In this document: one piece after another, positions 45,801 through 55,400 of the stretch
Layout of the letters: each line of letters starts with the position of its first letter
How positions within the stretch are numbered: position 1 is the first letter of the stretch
From: Atrichornis clamosus
Lineage: Eukaryota > Chordata > Aves > Passeriformes > Menuridae
Length of the DNA: 64,000 nt
Reading direction: 5' to 3'
Assembly (NCBI GenBank): GCA_013400975.1
Contig: WBMZ01003286.1
Coordinates: 180,972 to 244,971, forward strand
Program-made: the position numbers and the translations under genes
Notes under the pieces: model-generated
The model's input: only the letters and a program-made list of their open reading frames with translations
What the model was told of the DNA's origin: nothing
The model's database searches: none

Positions 45801-46329
45801 TTTTGGTGAGGATCAGAGTCAAGTCCTTGCTTTTCCTGAAGGAACTGTGTCGCTGTGACTTGTCATGGATGTGCTTCAAAGGGTTTTGAGACCACTGGAC
45901 TTAGTCTGTGTCCTTCCTTCCTCAGCACTTTTTCAAACCCAACCTTTCCAAACAAACACGTAACCCTGCTCAGGTGCTCTCAGGGGTTTGCAAAGCCGTA
46001 TATTGCTCTATTTAATTTGATGTTTTTCCCACTCAGGGCAAGGCTGTTTGCTGCCCTCCTCCAGCCACGTCCCTTTCCTTCTGCAAGCTGGGGATTTTCC
46101 CAGCTCCCTGCGCTGATCGGAGGGAAAATATTCTTTATCCAACAGAAGTTGGATTGGAAACCTGTGCCTGGGCTGGTTTGCTTTATTATTTTGTTAAATA
46201 GCACAACTTGCAGCCATAAAGCCCCTGGAAGCCTGTGCTAAGCAGGGGCACTGGGACCAGTGCTAATGGATTGAAGCGAGCGGCTCACCAGCCACAGGGG
46301 TGCCCTGGGATTTCCCTTTTGAATCTTAT
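45801..46329. other. Non-coding stretch, nothing recognised
   Basis: Unique sequence with no exon or repeat recognised. Confidence 0.5.
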
Positions 46330-46440
46330 TTACATTCGGACTAACTATAGCTCCCAAGCTTGGCTATAAATAATTTCTGGGAAAGAGATGTCTAATTAAA
46401 CGTACAGCAGCAAAGAAAGTACTTTTAACCACAACACTGG
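46330..46440. promoter_or_regulatory. Candidate element with a perfect MEF2 motif
   Basis: CTATAAATAA at 46364-46373 fits the MEF2 consensus YTAWWWWTAR exactly. Nearby are CTAACTATAGC, GTCTAATTAAACG and a forkhead-like TATTTAC near 46328. A small repeat-free block; function inferred only. Confidence 0.35.
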
Positions 46441-46967
46441 TGTCCTAATGAACGTAATCACTGGATGGGGACAGCTTAGGAAACAGAACTTGACATCTCC
46501 CGGTGGAGGCAGAGAGATGGAGGGGGAAACCTACTTGGGGAGAATTCCCAATCAATATTTAATTGTGTTGCATGTAATCTGCCTTAGTATTTTTAAAAAT
46601 AAAATTAAAGCCCCGCAGAAACTGGAGAACCTTTAAAGCAGATTTGAGGAGGGGGAGTCTCTCTGTTTTTTACAGCTGCCTGGGGAGGGAACAGCATCTA
46701 ACTGCCCCCCATGGCATGCAAATTGTTCTGTGCTTGGCAAAATGGCCTGAATTCAGGCTTTGACCATGGATTTACAGCTTTGCTCCATCCATCACAGTCT
46801 TCCTCCCTTCCTGATGCCTCAGTTTTGTTGTCTGTAAATGAGGAATACAGGAATTCCCCCAAACCTCACAGGTGTCCAGCTGTAGCTGGCATCTGGAATG
46901 CATTCTGAGAGTGAGAAGTCATCAAGTTACCCGTAATAATGGATATCCATAAAATTTCATAAGGGCA
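46441..46967. other. Non-coding stretch with a MIR-like phrase
   Basis: At 46815-46850 the sequence GCCTCAGTTTTGTTGTCTGT, then AAATGAGGAATAC, resembles the plus-strand MIR part 'cctcagtttcctcatctgtaaaatg'. It is short, so it is only a possible remnant. An AT-rich piece lies at 46545-46610. No exon recognised. Confidence 0.4.
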
Positions 46968-47231
46968 TGGAGTGACAGGACAGGGGGAAATGGCTTCAAC
47001 CTGGCAGAGGACAGGTTTAGATTAGAGATTGGGAAGAAATTCTTACAATGAGAGACCCTGAACAGGTTCCCCAAAAAATTGTGGCTGCCCCATGCCTGGA
47101 AGTGTTCCAGGACAGGTTGGACAGGGGTTGGAGCAACGTGGGCTAGTGGAAGGTGTCCTTGCCTGTGGCAGGGGGTGGAACAAGATGAGTTTTAGGGTCT
47201 CTTCCAGCCTAAACCATTCTGTTAGTCTGTC
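46968..47231 (+). mobile_element. CR1 LINE 3' fragment
   Basis: Starts GCATGGAGTGACAGGACAGG, passes TTAGATTAGAGATTGGGAAG, GTGGCTGCCCCATGCCTGG and GGTGTCCTTGCCTGTGGCAG, and ends CCATTCTGTTAGTCTGTC. It reaches further 5' than most copies here but is still non-coding. Confidence 0.94.
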
Positions 47232-47542
47232 CCAGCCACGGTGGGCCACGGTGCTGTGGAGGTAAAACACAGTGAGAGCTGCTGGGTGGGTGGCGGGCAG
47301 AGCTCTGTGCTCTGGATAGATGGGACAGGTAGATCCAGGTCAAACTGAGGCAGCAGAGAGGTTCCTGGGCAGGGCCTGATGCTCAGCACGGAGGGCTCGG
47401 CTCCACGTGGGAGTAGGCAAAGGTGGAATTGCCTGAGGAGAGGCTGGTCACTGGCAGGATGGATCTGTGTTTAGCAACATGTCCCCACCTCTGGGGAGTG
47501 TCACACCAGGGGCTGGCGAACCACTGGGAAAAATCCATCGTT
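47232..47542. other. Non-coding gap between two CR1 pieces
   Basis: About 310 bases of GC-rich unique sequence with no recognisable feature. Confidence 0.5.
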
Positions 47543-47603
47543 AATGGTTGGTCTCGATTGTCTTAGAAGGCTTTTTCAACCCAAATGATTCTGGGACTCA
47601 GTG
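47543..47603 (+). mobile_element. CR1 3' tail remnant
   Basis: ATGGTTGGTCTCGATTGTCT, then TTTTTCAACCCAAATGATTC and a decayed tail, match the last 60 bases of a CR1 3' end of the same type as 45721-45770. The body upstream is absent or unrecognisable. Confidence 0.75.
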
Positions 47604-48954
47604 AAATAAAGCAGGGCAGCTCAGCAGCCTGGCTTGCACCTTGCAGGGTGTTTGGGATTCTCACCAGATTGGGACACAAAATTAGGGGCCCTCCAGCACA
47701 AATTCATCCATCTCCAGTTGGAGCAGAGATGCCGATTTACACTGCTAGACCCGCAGCACCCTCCGGAGTGGAGGAGGATTTGGGAATAACACAGCCTGGA
47801 GTGCATATTCCGCTGGTTTGTGGTGGTGGCCCTGGCAGGGATGCACAGCAGTGGGATGCTGGTGTTCTCTGCCTCAGACTGGTGCTCAGACTGCACCGCC
47901 AGCCCTTGCTGAGCGCTCGCTCCTTCCCCGGGGGATTCACTCCGGCTTCGCTGCGATTAATCTCATCGGCCACTGGATGTCAATGTTGCCTCATCCAATT
48001 ACAAGTGGGAAAGTCTTGGATCTTCAGGAAGGGGGAGAAAATGCTGCTGTCAGAAAATCGCAGGTTGGATGTTGTTTTCCTCTGCGAAGTTGGTTATTAA
48101 ACACCACAGAGCCACGTACGAAGGTGCCGAGGAGGAATCAGTTGCTGCTCTTGTTTTGCTCAGCCAGGGTGGGATTTGATCCTGTCTGCGTAAAGACTGA
48201 ACCTTGATTTGGGATGAAAAGCCTGGGCAGAACGAAAAGCTGGATACAAAAATGTATTCCCTTCTTTGAGGCACAGCTGAGGTGTTGGTATTGCACCCTT
48301 ATGCGGTGTTCAGGAGGACAGGGATGTGTTCCTTGGAGCTGGGTGCAAGTGAGGTTGGAGGATTGTGTATTTAGAAAATCCAGATCTGGAAGGGGAGGAT
48401 TCTCAGGAAGCAGATCTGGATTTAAACATTGCAGCTTGGCCTCCTCCCCGTTATCCATCTTCCAGCCAGTCGTGGGGAAGCAGCTGCAACCTGCCAAGAT
48501 TCATGATCAAAAACGCCTCTCCCCCACCTCCTCCCTCCTTTCCACAAATATTTTAAAGCCAAGCCCCAGGTTGGGAAGCAGGTGCCTGTCTGCACGCCCA
48601 GATGGGACATCTGCGGTGAGAGCGAGATTCCTTGGGAAGTGGGAGCCCTGAGTTGGGATGCAGGTCTGTAGGTATGGCCTGATGGGGTGAGATGCAGCTC
48701 AGTCCTCTCTTGTGATGTGAAGTTACTCAATATCCACCTCCCCACGGAGAAAACCTGGGGCTGCAGAAGCTGGGTGTGTCCTTGGATTGGGTAGAACATT
48801 CCTGGCAGTGGGATCTGTGGGAAAGTGAGAGTTCCCTGCTTTCCCTACACCTCTCCAGCAATTAAAGGCAGGACATTGCTCCCCAGAGCTGCTAGCCCTC
48901 TGCCTTTCTTTCCCAGCTGAAAAATAGAAGGAAAATGAATTTGTGTTTTCCATC
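47604..48954. other. Non-coding stretch, no gene recognised
   Basis: Unique sequence; AGATCTGGA is duplicated near 48382 and 48413. Open frames of about 150-170 codons (47585-48100 and 48214-48651) show no recognisable domain. Confidence 0.5.
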
Positions 48955-49205
48955 CCTTTGGAATTATCGCCCCCCTTTTCACATTGAGTTCATTTGAGCA
49001 CGTTAATATCTCAAGTTTAATGATAAGTCTAACGGAATTCATTTGTAAGATAAATAAGATGTTATTAGTACATTAGTAGCAAAAAATGTGCAAGGACATT
49101 GCTAATCTAAGGTGAAAATGCCTTCCTGCGTGAAATTTAATTAGCAGATTGTGTTCTATTAGTGACTTTTATGGGGATTTCATGAAAATGAATACAAATA
49201 TGATC
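48955..49205. promoter_or_regulatory. Candidate conserved non-coding element
   Basis: About 250 AT-rich, repeat-free bases with GTTAATATC, a GATA site TGATAAG at 49021-49027, AGATAAATAAGATG, TTTAATTAGC at about 49136-49145, and a posterior-HOX-like TTTTATGG at 49167-49174. Flanks are GC-richer. Among the stronger enhancer-like islands here. Confidence 0.42.
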
Positions 49206-50160
49206 CAGGCAACCTCTCCTGTGAAACGAGAGCCTCGCTAACCTGCCCTCCCTCTCTCCACCAGGAAAACATGGATGTGTGTCTTATCCCTTTGCCAAAG
49301 GGAACTTTGTGGAGGCAGGAAGGCAGCCTGTGGCCGCCTTGCAGCATAGGGATGTGGTTGAAGGGTGTCATGGAAGCTGAGTGTGCTCACAGCGAGTGAA
49401 ACAGGGTGGGGGAGTCAGAAATATCCCATCTCTTCCCTCTGCCTGAGCAAGCAGCTGGTCAGAGCTGCTTTTCCATGAAAAACGCAGCGATGGTTATGGA
49501 GATCTCCTTCGTGCTCGGAATTTTCTCCCCAGCCAGCTGTCCTGCAGCAGGCGGCAGCGGTGGCAGAGGATGCCAGGTCCTGCCCGGGGCCCACGGCAGA
49601 GGCTCGGTGTCACCGTGCCGTGTGCTGGCATCCCTCCGCATCCCGCAGGCCCGCTGGCGTGTGGGAGCTGCAGGGGGATGGAGCCCATCCAAGAACATCA
49701 TACATATTTTAGAGACTTATGGTCCCCCAGCAAGCCCGAGGGGGCTGTGCAGCTGTCACTGCCAGGCCGGGCTGGAGGCACACGCTGCAGAGATGTGCTG
49801 GTGTCCCTCTTCTTCCCGGCTCATCTTGCAAAGCCAGCACAGCAGGGACGCTGTGAAGGAGCCGTGGAGGTGACTCTGATGCATCTTGCTTGGTTTTGTG
49901 CTGAACACCAGCAAACACAGAGTGTTTCTGGAGCTGGAAAACCTTTCTGCTGCTGGGGTTCCAGGAGCTTATAGATGATTTGGAAAGGAAAAACATCTTG
50001 GCATCAGCAGTAAGAAAAGAAATGAATGAAAGTCTTTTCTGTTCTCGGTCTTTCCAGGGAAGACTGTCTTGCACACGCTGCTTTGGGAATTGTCACTGTG
50101 GCAGAACCACCTGATCCGGGACCTTCTGGTCCCGGTCCCTGTGTGTGACTAAGGGAGATA
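49206..50160. other. Non-coding stretch, nothing recognised
   Basis: GC-rich unique sequence, with modest CpG content at 49540-49660. No repeat or recognisable exon. Confidence 0.5.
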
Positions 50161-50323
50161 TCATGGAATCCCAGAGTGGTGGGGGTTGGAAGGGACCTTA
50201 AAGCTCATCCCATTCCACTCCTTGCCATGGGCAGGGACACCTTCCACTATCCCAGGTTGCTCCAAGCCCCATCCAACCTGGCCTGGCACACTTCCAGGGA
50301 TGGGGCAGCCACAGCTATCCCTC
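50161..50323 (-). mobile_element. CR1 LINE 3' fragment
   Basis: Plus strand opens TCATGGAATCCCAGAGTGG (reverse of the tail), then GGGTTGGAAGGGACCTTAAA, GGGCAGGGACACCTTCCACT and CCAGGGATGGGGCAGCCACA, and breaks off after AGCTATCCCTCGG. A short 5'-truncated copy. Confidence 0.95.
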
Positions 50324-50714
50324 GGTGATGCTGTGCTGGCTCCTTGCTCTTGGGACCAAAACCCAGGGTGAGGTTCTGCCTCATCCAAAACCCATAGCAA
50401 AACTGCCATTGGCTCTGGAATGGTCGTGAGATTCGGACAGAGTGTCATGGGCTGTCCATGTGATCTTTGTTTGAAAGGCCTTGCGTGGGTGTTGGAGCTC
50501 CAGGGGAGCAGAGAGGGGACTTTGTGCCCTGGGAAGTATCCCAGTAGGGTCACCCCTTGTGTTTGTGCAGAATGAACCTGGTGACCCCCCAGGATTTTGA
50601 GGCTGGGGGAGAGTCCATGAATGACTGTGGGAGGCATCTGGTGGTGGTTCCAAAGCTCCTTCCCACCCATCTGCGGGTGCAGGATCCAGCTCTTGCCGAT
50701 TCCTTTGCTGAACA
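50324..50714. other. Non-coding stretch, nothing recognised
   Basis: Unique sequence between a CR1 fragment and an AT-rich island; no exon or repeat recognised. Confidence 0.5.
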
Positions 50715-50880
50715 GCGAAGCAAATGCACGGGGAATCATTATTCATGCAGATGATCCTCACAATTCAATAGAGGTAATTAGGAGAATGATGGAGGAAATT
50801 AGCACTTTCTGCGGGTTTATTAATATTAATAAAATGATTCCATGGTTAAAAATAATAATAATAATATTCATAAAATAAAT
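50715..50880. promoter_or_regulatory. Candidate conserved element containing an 18-bp AT palindrome
   Basis: Has CATTATTCATGCAGATGATC, GGTAATTAGG at 50773-50782, and the perfect palindrome TTTATTAATATTAATAAA at 50816-50833. A short AAT simple repeat follows at 50849-50864. The palindrome holds two inverted ATTAAT cores, suitable for a homeodomain dimer or for easy strand opening. Function not shown. Confidence 0.42.
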
Positions 50881-51009
50881 ACATAACTGCAGATGAGCTC
50901 TGCCCAGCTACTAAACACCAGGCTGCTCCAGGCAGGAATCAACAAGCAGCTGGAATCAGTCTTCAGGTTTTTTGCCCTCTCTAAAGATGGTATCATAGAA
51001 GTCAGAATG

Positions 51010-51170
51010 GATTGAGGCATATTTGAGGCCATTTCTTGTTTCCCATGTTTATCTTCCACATTAGGGGGAAGAGCTGAAGCTCAGCAAATCCTTAAGGCTT
51101 TGGGAAGATGAGGGACTTGTCTTTAATGTGCCAATGGTTTGAAAATAGGATGTTTTCTGAGAACTACTGA
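51010..51170 (+). repeat. Left copy of a ~160-bp direct repeat flanking a CR1
   Basis: Runs from GATTGAGGCATATTTGAGGC to TTTTCTGAGAACTACTGAT. It aligns end to end with 51447-51612, with about 19 differences in some 155 bases by eye (roughly 12%). The copy ends exactly where the CR1 begins. Confidence 0.93.
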
Positions 51171-51446
51171 TGGGGCAAGGGGAATGGCTTCTCACTGGCA
51201 GAGGGCTGGGTTAGATGGGATATTGGGAAGAAACTGTTCCCTGTGAGGGTGGTGAGGCCCTGGCACAGGGTGCCCAGAGAAGCTATGGCTACTCCATCCC
51301 TGGAAGTGTCCAAGGCCAGGTTGGACGGGGCTTGGAACAACCTGGGAGAGTGGAAGGTGTCCCTGCCTGTGGCAAGGACATGGAACTGGTTGGTCTTCAA
51401 GATCCCTTCCAACCCAAACCATTCCATGATGATTCTGTTATTCTAC
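51171..51446 (+). mobile_element. CR1 LINE 3' fragment between direct repeats
   Basis: Begins at GGGGCAAGGGGAATGGCTTC, continues TTAGATGGGATATTGGGAAG, GTGAGGCCCTGGCACAGGGT and GGAAGTGTCCAAGGCCAGG, and ends CCATTCCATGATGATTCTG then TTATTCTAC. A near-canonical CR1 3' end, with the ~160-bp flank duplicated on both sides. Confidence 0.95.
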
Positions 51447-51612
51447 GATTGAGGCATATTTGGGGTCATTTCTTGTTTCCCTCTTTTATTTTCCAAATTA
51501 AGGGGAAGAGCTGAAGCTCAGAAAATCTTTAAGGCTTTGGAAAATTGAGTGGCTTGTCTTTAATGTGCCAGTGGCTTTGATGATAGGATGTTTTCTGAGA
51601 GCTGCCTCTGAT
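51447..51612 (+). repeat. Right copy of the ~160-bp direct repeat
   Basis: Opens GATTGAGGCATATTTGGGGT immediately after the CR1 tail and ends TTTTCTGAGAGCTGCCTCTGAT. Same orientation and full length as 51010-51170. The break points coincide with the CR1 ends to within a few bases. Confidence 0.93.
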
Positions 51613-51879
51613 ACCTCTTTCGCAGTGGTCCCGGCAGGAAAAGCATTCCCACACCTCCACTTCCCATAGACTTGGTGTAGTGTGAGTTCTGGGTCTGCCA
51701 TGGACATCCATTTCCAGGTTGCTCCCTCAGCTGTGTTTCCCATTCCCATCCATGCTGATCCCAGCAGAGGACCAGGGCCCTCTGCCCCCCATGCAGCCTG
51801 GGGAATGTTGCTCAGCTCTCCGTGACGCTGGCGTGCCAGATGTGCCGGAGGATTTGGAGGAGGTTATTTGCAGAGGGTG
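51613..51879. other. Non-coding stretch, nothing recognised
   Basis: Unique sequence downstream of the duplicated segment. Confidence 0.5.
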
Positions 51880-52000
51880 AGGAGATTATCAAATTAAAGA
51901 CAGCACAGAATGCTATTAATGAAAATACATGACAAATGTATTTAAACATGTAAAAATTTAATTAGAATTTTTATTATTAAAGTCTTGCTACAAGTGCTTT
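51880..52000. promoter_or_regulatory. Candidate conserved non-coding element
   Basis: Compact AT-rich block: GATTATCAAATTAAAG, GCTATTAATG, ACATGACAAATGTATTTAAA, AATTTAATTAGAATT and TTATTATTAAAG. Repeat-free, with sharp composition borders. Confidence 0.36.
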
Positions 52001-52649
52001 CTGAAGCCCTCTTCTTTCTGTGGAGATCAAGGCTGCTTCATTTTCTTGCATGCTAAGAGGAGGATTTGGGGTAAGGAAGGGAATAATTGCTGCCAAGTAT
52101 CTCCTGAAGAAGGCAATAGGACTTTTCCTTTGGATCCTGAGTGTGGGATGGGGCCTGGCTGGACCCATCGGAATGCCTGCCTAGATTTGATTATTTTAGA
52201 AAGGCATTAATGGGGTTTTGCAGTATCAAAACACTTTGCAGGCCAGGAGGGACATCTGGGCAGGTTCAGTGTCAGGCCAGGGACTGTGCTGTGCTCTGAG
52301 GATGGCACAGGATGGCAGCAGGCTGTTGGGAAGGGCCGGAAAAATCCCAGACAGGCTGCTGGACTTGTGGCTCCTCCATCCACGGGAGATGTGCGAACCC
52401 AAAAAACTTACAGGGAGAGCAAAGAAAAGGAGCTCAGAGACCCATGGAGCCCCCAGCTGTGTGCTCCCTGCCCTCTCCTCCTTGGAACTCCTCCCATCTC
52501 CCTGCTTGGGGCACCAGGGAGCAGCTCTGCTTGTTTTTGCTCCGCTGGGAGTTGGGAATATGCCAGGAACAGCTCTCCTGGCTGACCTGATTGCGCTGGC
52601 GCTCCCGAGTTAGAGATGCCAGTCTGGTGGGTGGTGCCAATTCCCAGAG
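52001..52649. other. Non-coding stretch, nothing recognised
   Basis: Unique GC-richer sequence; overlapping open frames near 52218-52613 show no recognisable domain. Confidence 0.5.
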
Positions 52650-52780
52650 CCTTCTCCCGCCGTCTTTATTAAATGGGAAAAGATCAGAGCAGTTGAACCC
52701 TTTGCTTTAATGAGAGATTGCATTATATTAAACGGTAATTGCAAAAAAATCAGTTTCTATAATTAAAAGGAGACCTCACA
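52650..52780. promoter_or_regulatory. Candidate conserved non-coding element
   Basis: TTTATTAAATGGG, GCTTTAATGAG, GCATTATATTAAACGG, GTAATTGC and TATAATTAAAAGG in about 130 bases, repeat-free and flanked by GC-rich DNA. Confidence 0.33.
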
Positions 52781-54929
52781 GCTAGGCATGGAGGCTTTCT
52801 GCAGCTCCAGACATCTCCATCTTCAGCATCTTATTGCTGGGGATCCTCATGTTCTCCCTGTTTTTGTGTTCCTTGTGGGTATCAAGAGCCAGGATGGGGA
52901 CTCGGATGGGATTCCCTCTCCCATCCACTCAGGATCCATGCCCAGCACTGTGTATCTTGCACTCCAATGGCAGGGCTGGTGAGGGGAGGCAATTATTTCC
53001 ATTCCAGAGGAATTTGCAGGGCTGGCAGTTTTAAGGAGGGGGGAAAGCAACCCTATCTCCCAACTTGTAAATTAAGCAGATCTGGTTGGGAACTGTCACT
53101 GCAGGAGAAGAAATATGAAACCTCTGGGGTCATGTATGCAGAGTAATTTTTCTGACTGTAACTCTACTTAAAAGTAAGGATATGATGGAAATGCTTAGAG
53201 CATTTTAAATGGACCCAGCAGAGATCTGATTCAGCTCCAGTGAAGTCTGTGCAGACTTTATTGGGTGTTGGCTTACTCTAAACTTGCTAACACCAGAGTT
53301 TAGTGCGTGACTGAGAAACAAATTGGTTCCTTCTCCTTATTAACTGAAAATACTCTTACCTGAAGGAGAAGGAATAGTCTTGTTTTAGTATTTTGATGGG
53401 TTTCAAGGCACGAGAGCGAGGAGGTCAGTAGTGTTGAGGTGAGACACTGCTCCCCACCTCAACCCAGGGTGCAGGTGGGCTCCACACAGGACTCAGGATG
53501 GATCAGGTCTCCAAGTGATGGAAAACCTCCAGGGGTGAAGCTGACCTTGAAAAGCATCCAAGGATGTCTGTGTGTTTGTCAGGCTCACTGGCCGTGTGAG
53601 AGAATACACGATAAGGCTCGGTTTAAGGAGTTTCAAAAAAAAAAAAAAAAAAAAAAGAACTCCACAAAAGCTCAAAATGTGAGCCAACATGATCCTCCCT
53701 TGGGAGTCAATGAAGGCACTTCCAGTCCCAATCCTGCTCCCAAGGTTTTCCCTCTCTCGCTCTAAGGTGGCTGAGCAAAGTCAGCCTGGTGCAACCTCTC
53801 AGAAATCCCTTTGGAAGGAGCTGTGCCCCTGAAGCTGTCCGTCGGTGCTGTGTTGTATTCCAGGACATGCTGCCTTCAGGGAGTTCCTTTAGGGAAAAGC
53901 AGGAGATGCGTCATGATCTCTCCCTGGCATGTAAGTCAGGGAATGACAGGGTTTTCCTCCCTAATTCTGAATTTGAATTCCCAATTCCAAAGACCCCACT
54001 TGGCTCCTCTCTGCTTCAGCCCCAGCAGTGAGATGCTTTGAAGGCTGGTGCGTGTTGGCTGCTGACAGGTGGAAAAATGAGTGTGCCAAGGAAGAGGCAA
54101 GATCCCAGAGGATGGTGGGCAGAGAGATGGGTGCTTTGCTCCTCAGTGCATCCCTTGTGAAATTCATGGAGTCATTTGGGGCACAAGAGTGCCCCAAAGT
54201 GTGTTGCTGCAAGGCACAAGCAAAGGGAGAAGGAAGGTTTGGGAGCTCACGTCCACCACGGCGCTGCTCCCGCCTCCCCTGGCCATTCTCTCGGAAGCAG
54301 GATGTCTGAACCAGACACATCATCCCAGGCAGCAATTGTAATTCCCTTGTGTTTGTTTGGAAGGATACAGCCAGGGCAGGGTGGTGATGTGGTTCAGTGG
54401 AGAGCGATGTGCCCGGAGACCTCCTCCTGCTCTGGGATCAGGCATCCTGTCCCAGGCAAGGTTTTTAAGCACCCAGATTGCTGCCACAGTGGGGACATAC
54501 AGGGGAATTTGTTGCTTTTCTGCTTACTTAGGAGCATAAGGAATGCTCCAAATTATCACCCCATAAGGAATTAATGCAGCTGGGTTTGCTGGCTGATTGA
54601 AGACTGGGCAGCTGTGAGTGCATTCCTGTATGTGTCCATGAAATGTAGCCTCTAGATGTTCAGGATTGTGGTGTAATGGCAGGAAATTTGGATGGAGAGG
54701 AGAGTGACAGCTTCCCCAGCTTTTCCTTCTCCTCCCCCATCTCCCTTCCTGCCTCTCCTGGATTTCCATGGTGTAAGATTTTTTTACCCTGTGCATTGGA
54801 AACAATATCTTGGAGCAGCTTTGGAGCCATTTGTTTTCCCTTTAATTGGCTAGTGGGGAGAAAATAACGAAGGGAAGTCATGCAGGGGAAGTTCTCATCG
54901 GTGCCATTTTTGGCAACAGAGTCACAACA
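52781..54929. other. Non-coding stretch, no gene recognised
   Basis: Unique sequence apart from a run of 22 A at 53635-53656. No recognisable exon, RNA gene or CR1 body; no retroposon is apparent before the A run. Confidence 0.55.
53635..53656. repeat. Poly(A) tract, 22 A
   Basis: An uninterrupted A run. No SINE, LINE or processed-gene body is recognised directly upstream (plus strand), so it is scored as simple repeat. Length is likely polymorphic and error-prone in assembly. Confidence 0.97.
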
Positions 54930-55400
54930 TCCTAAATTTATTTATTTAATTGCATTATTAAAAATATAAATAAAAATAAATCCAGGAGAGCAGCCGGATC
55001 TATGCTTTGCATCTCTAAAATAGAACCATAAATGCCACGGAGCACTGGGGGAATGATTTATTAGCCTGTTATCGTGAGTGACTGGGACGCTTTCAATGGA
55101 GTCCTTGCTAATTTCTAACAGCTGCATTAAATCACAGATGCTATCAGCTATTATAAAATAATCACCCAGCGGTCTGCGAACCAGCACGAGCCCAGGGTCA
55201 GTGCTGGAGCCCTGTGTTTGTTCCACATCTCAGCCCCTCCGTTTCCTGTGAGGGTGGGAAATAAATAGGGCTTGTAGCGGCCTCGTTTTATCATCCGGGA
55301 GTTGACAATAAATAAAAACCTCTATAAAACTTTTTTCTAAAAGGAGTTTCGACCGGAATTTGCAATGAGAGGAAACCTTATTTTGTGCTGAAATCCGGCT
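54930..55400. promoter_or_regulatory. Candidate conserved non-coding element (broad AT-rich island)
   Basis: Starts with TTTATTTATTTAATTGC and an AT-only run near 54955-54980, then GAATGATTTATTAGCC, GCTAATTTCTAAC, GCATTAAATCACAG, ATTATAAAATAATCACC, and GACAATAAATAAAAACC near 55305. Spread over about 470 bases with no transposon text. Enhancer-like by composition. Confidence 0.4.

Noticed and set aside
53635..53656. Poly(A) tract as a retroposed gene or SINE tail
   Set aside because: No retroposon body or target-site duplication seen around it.
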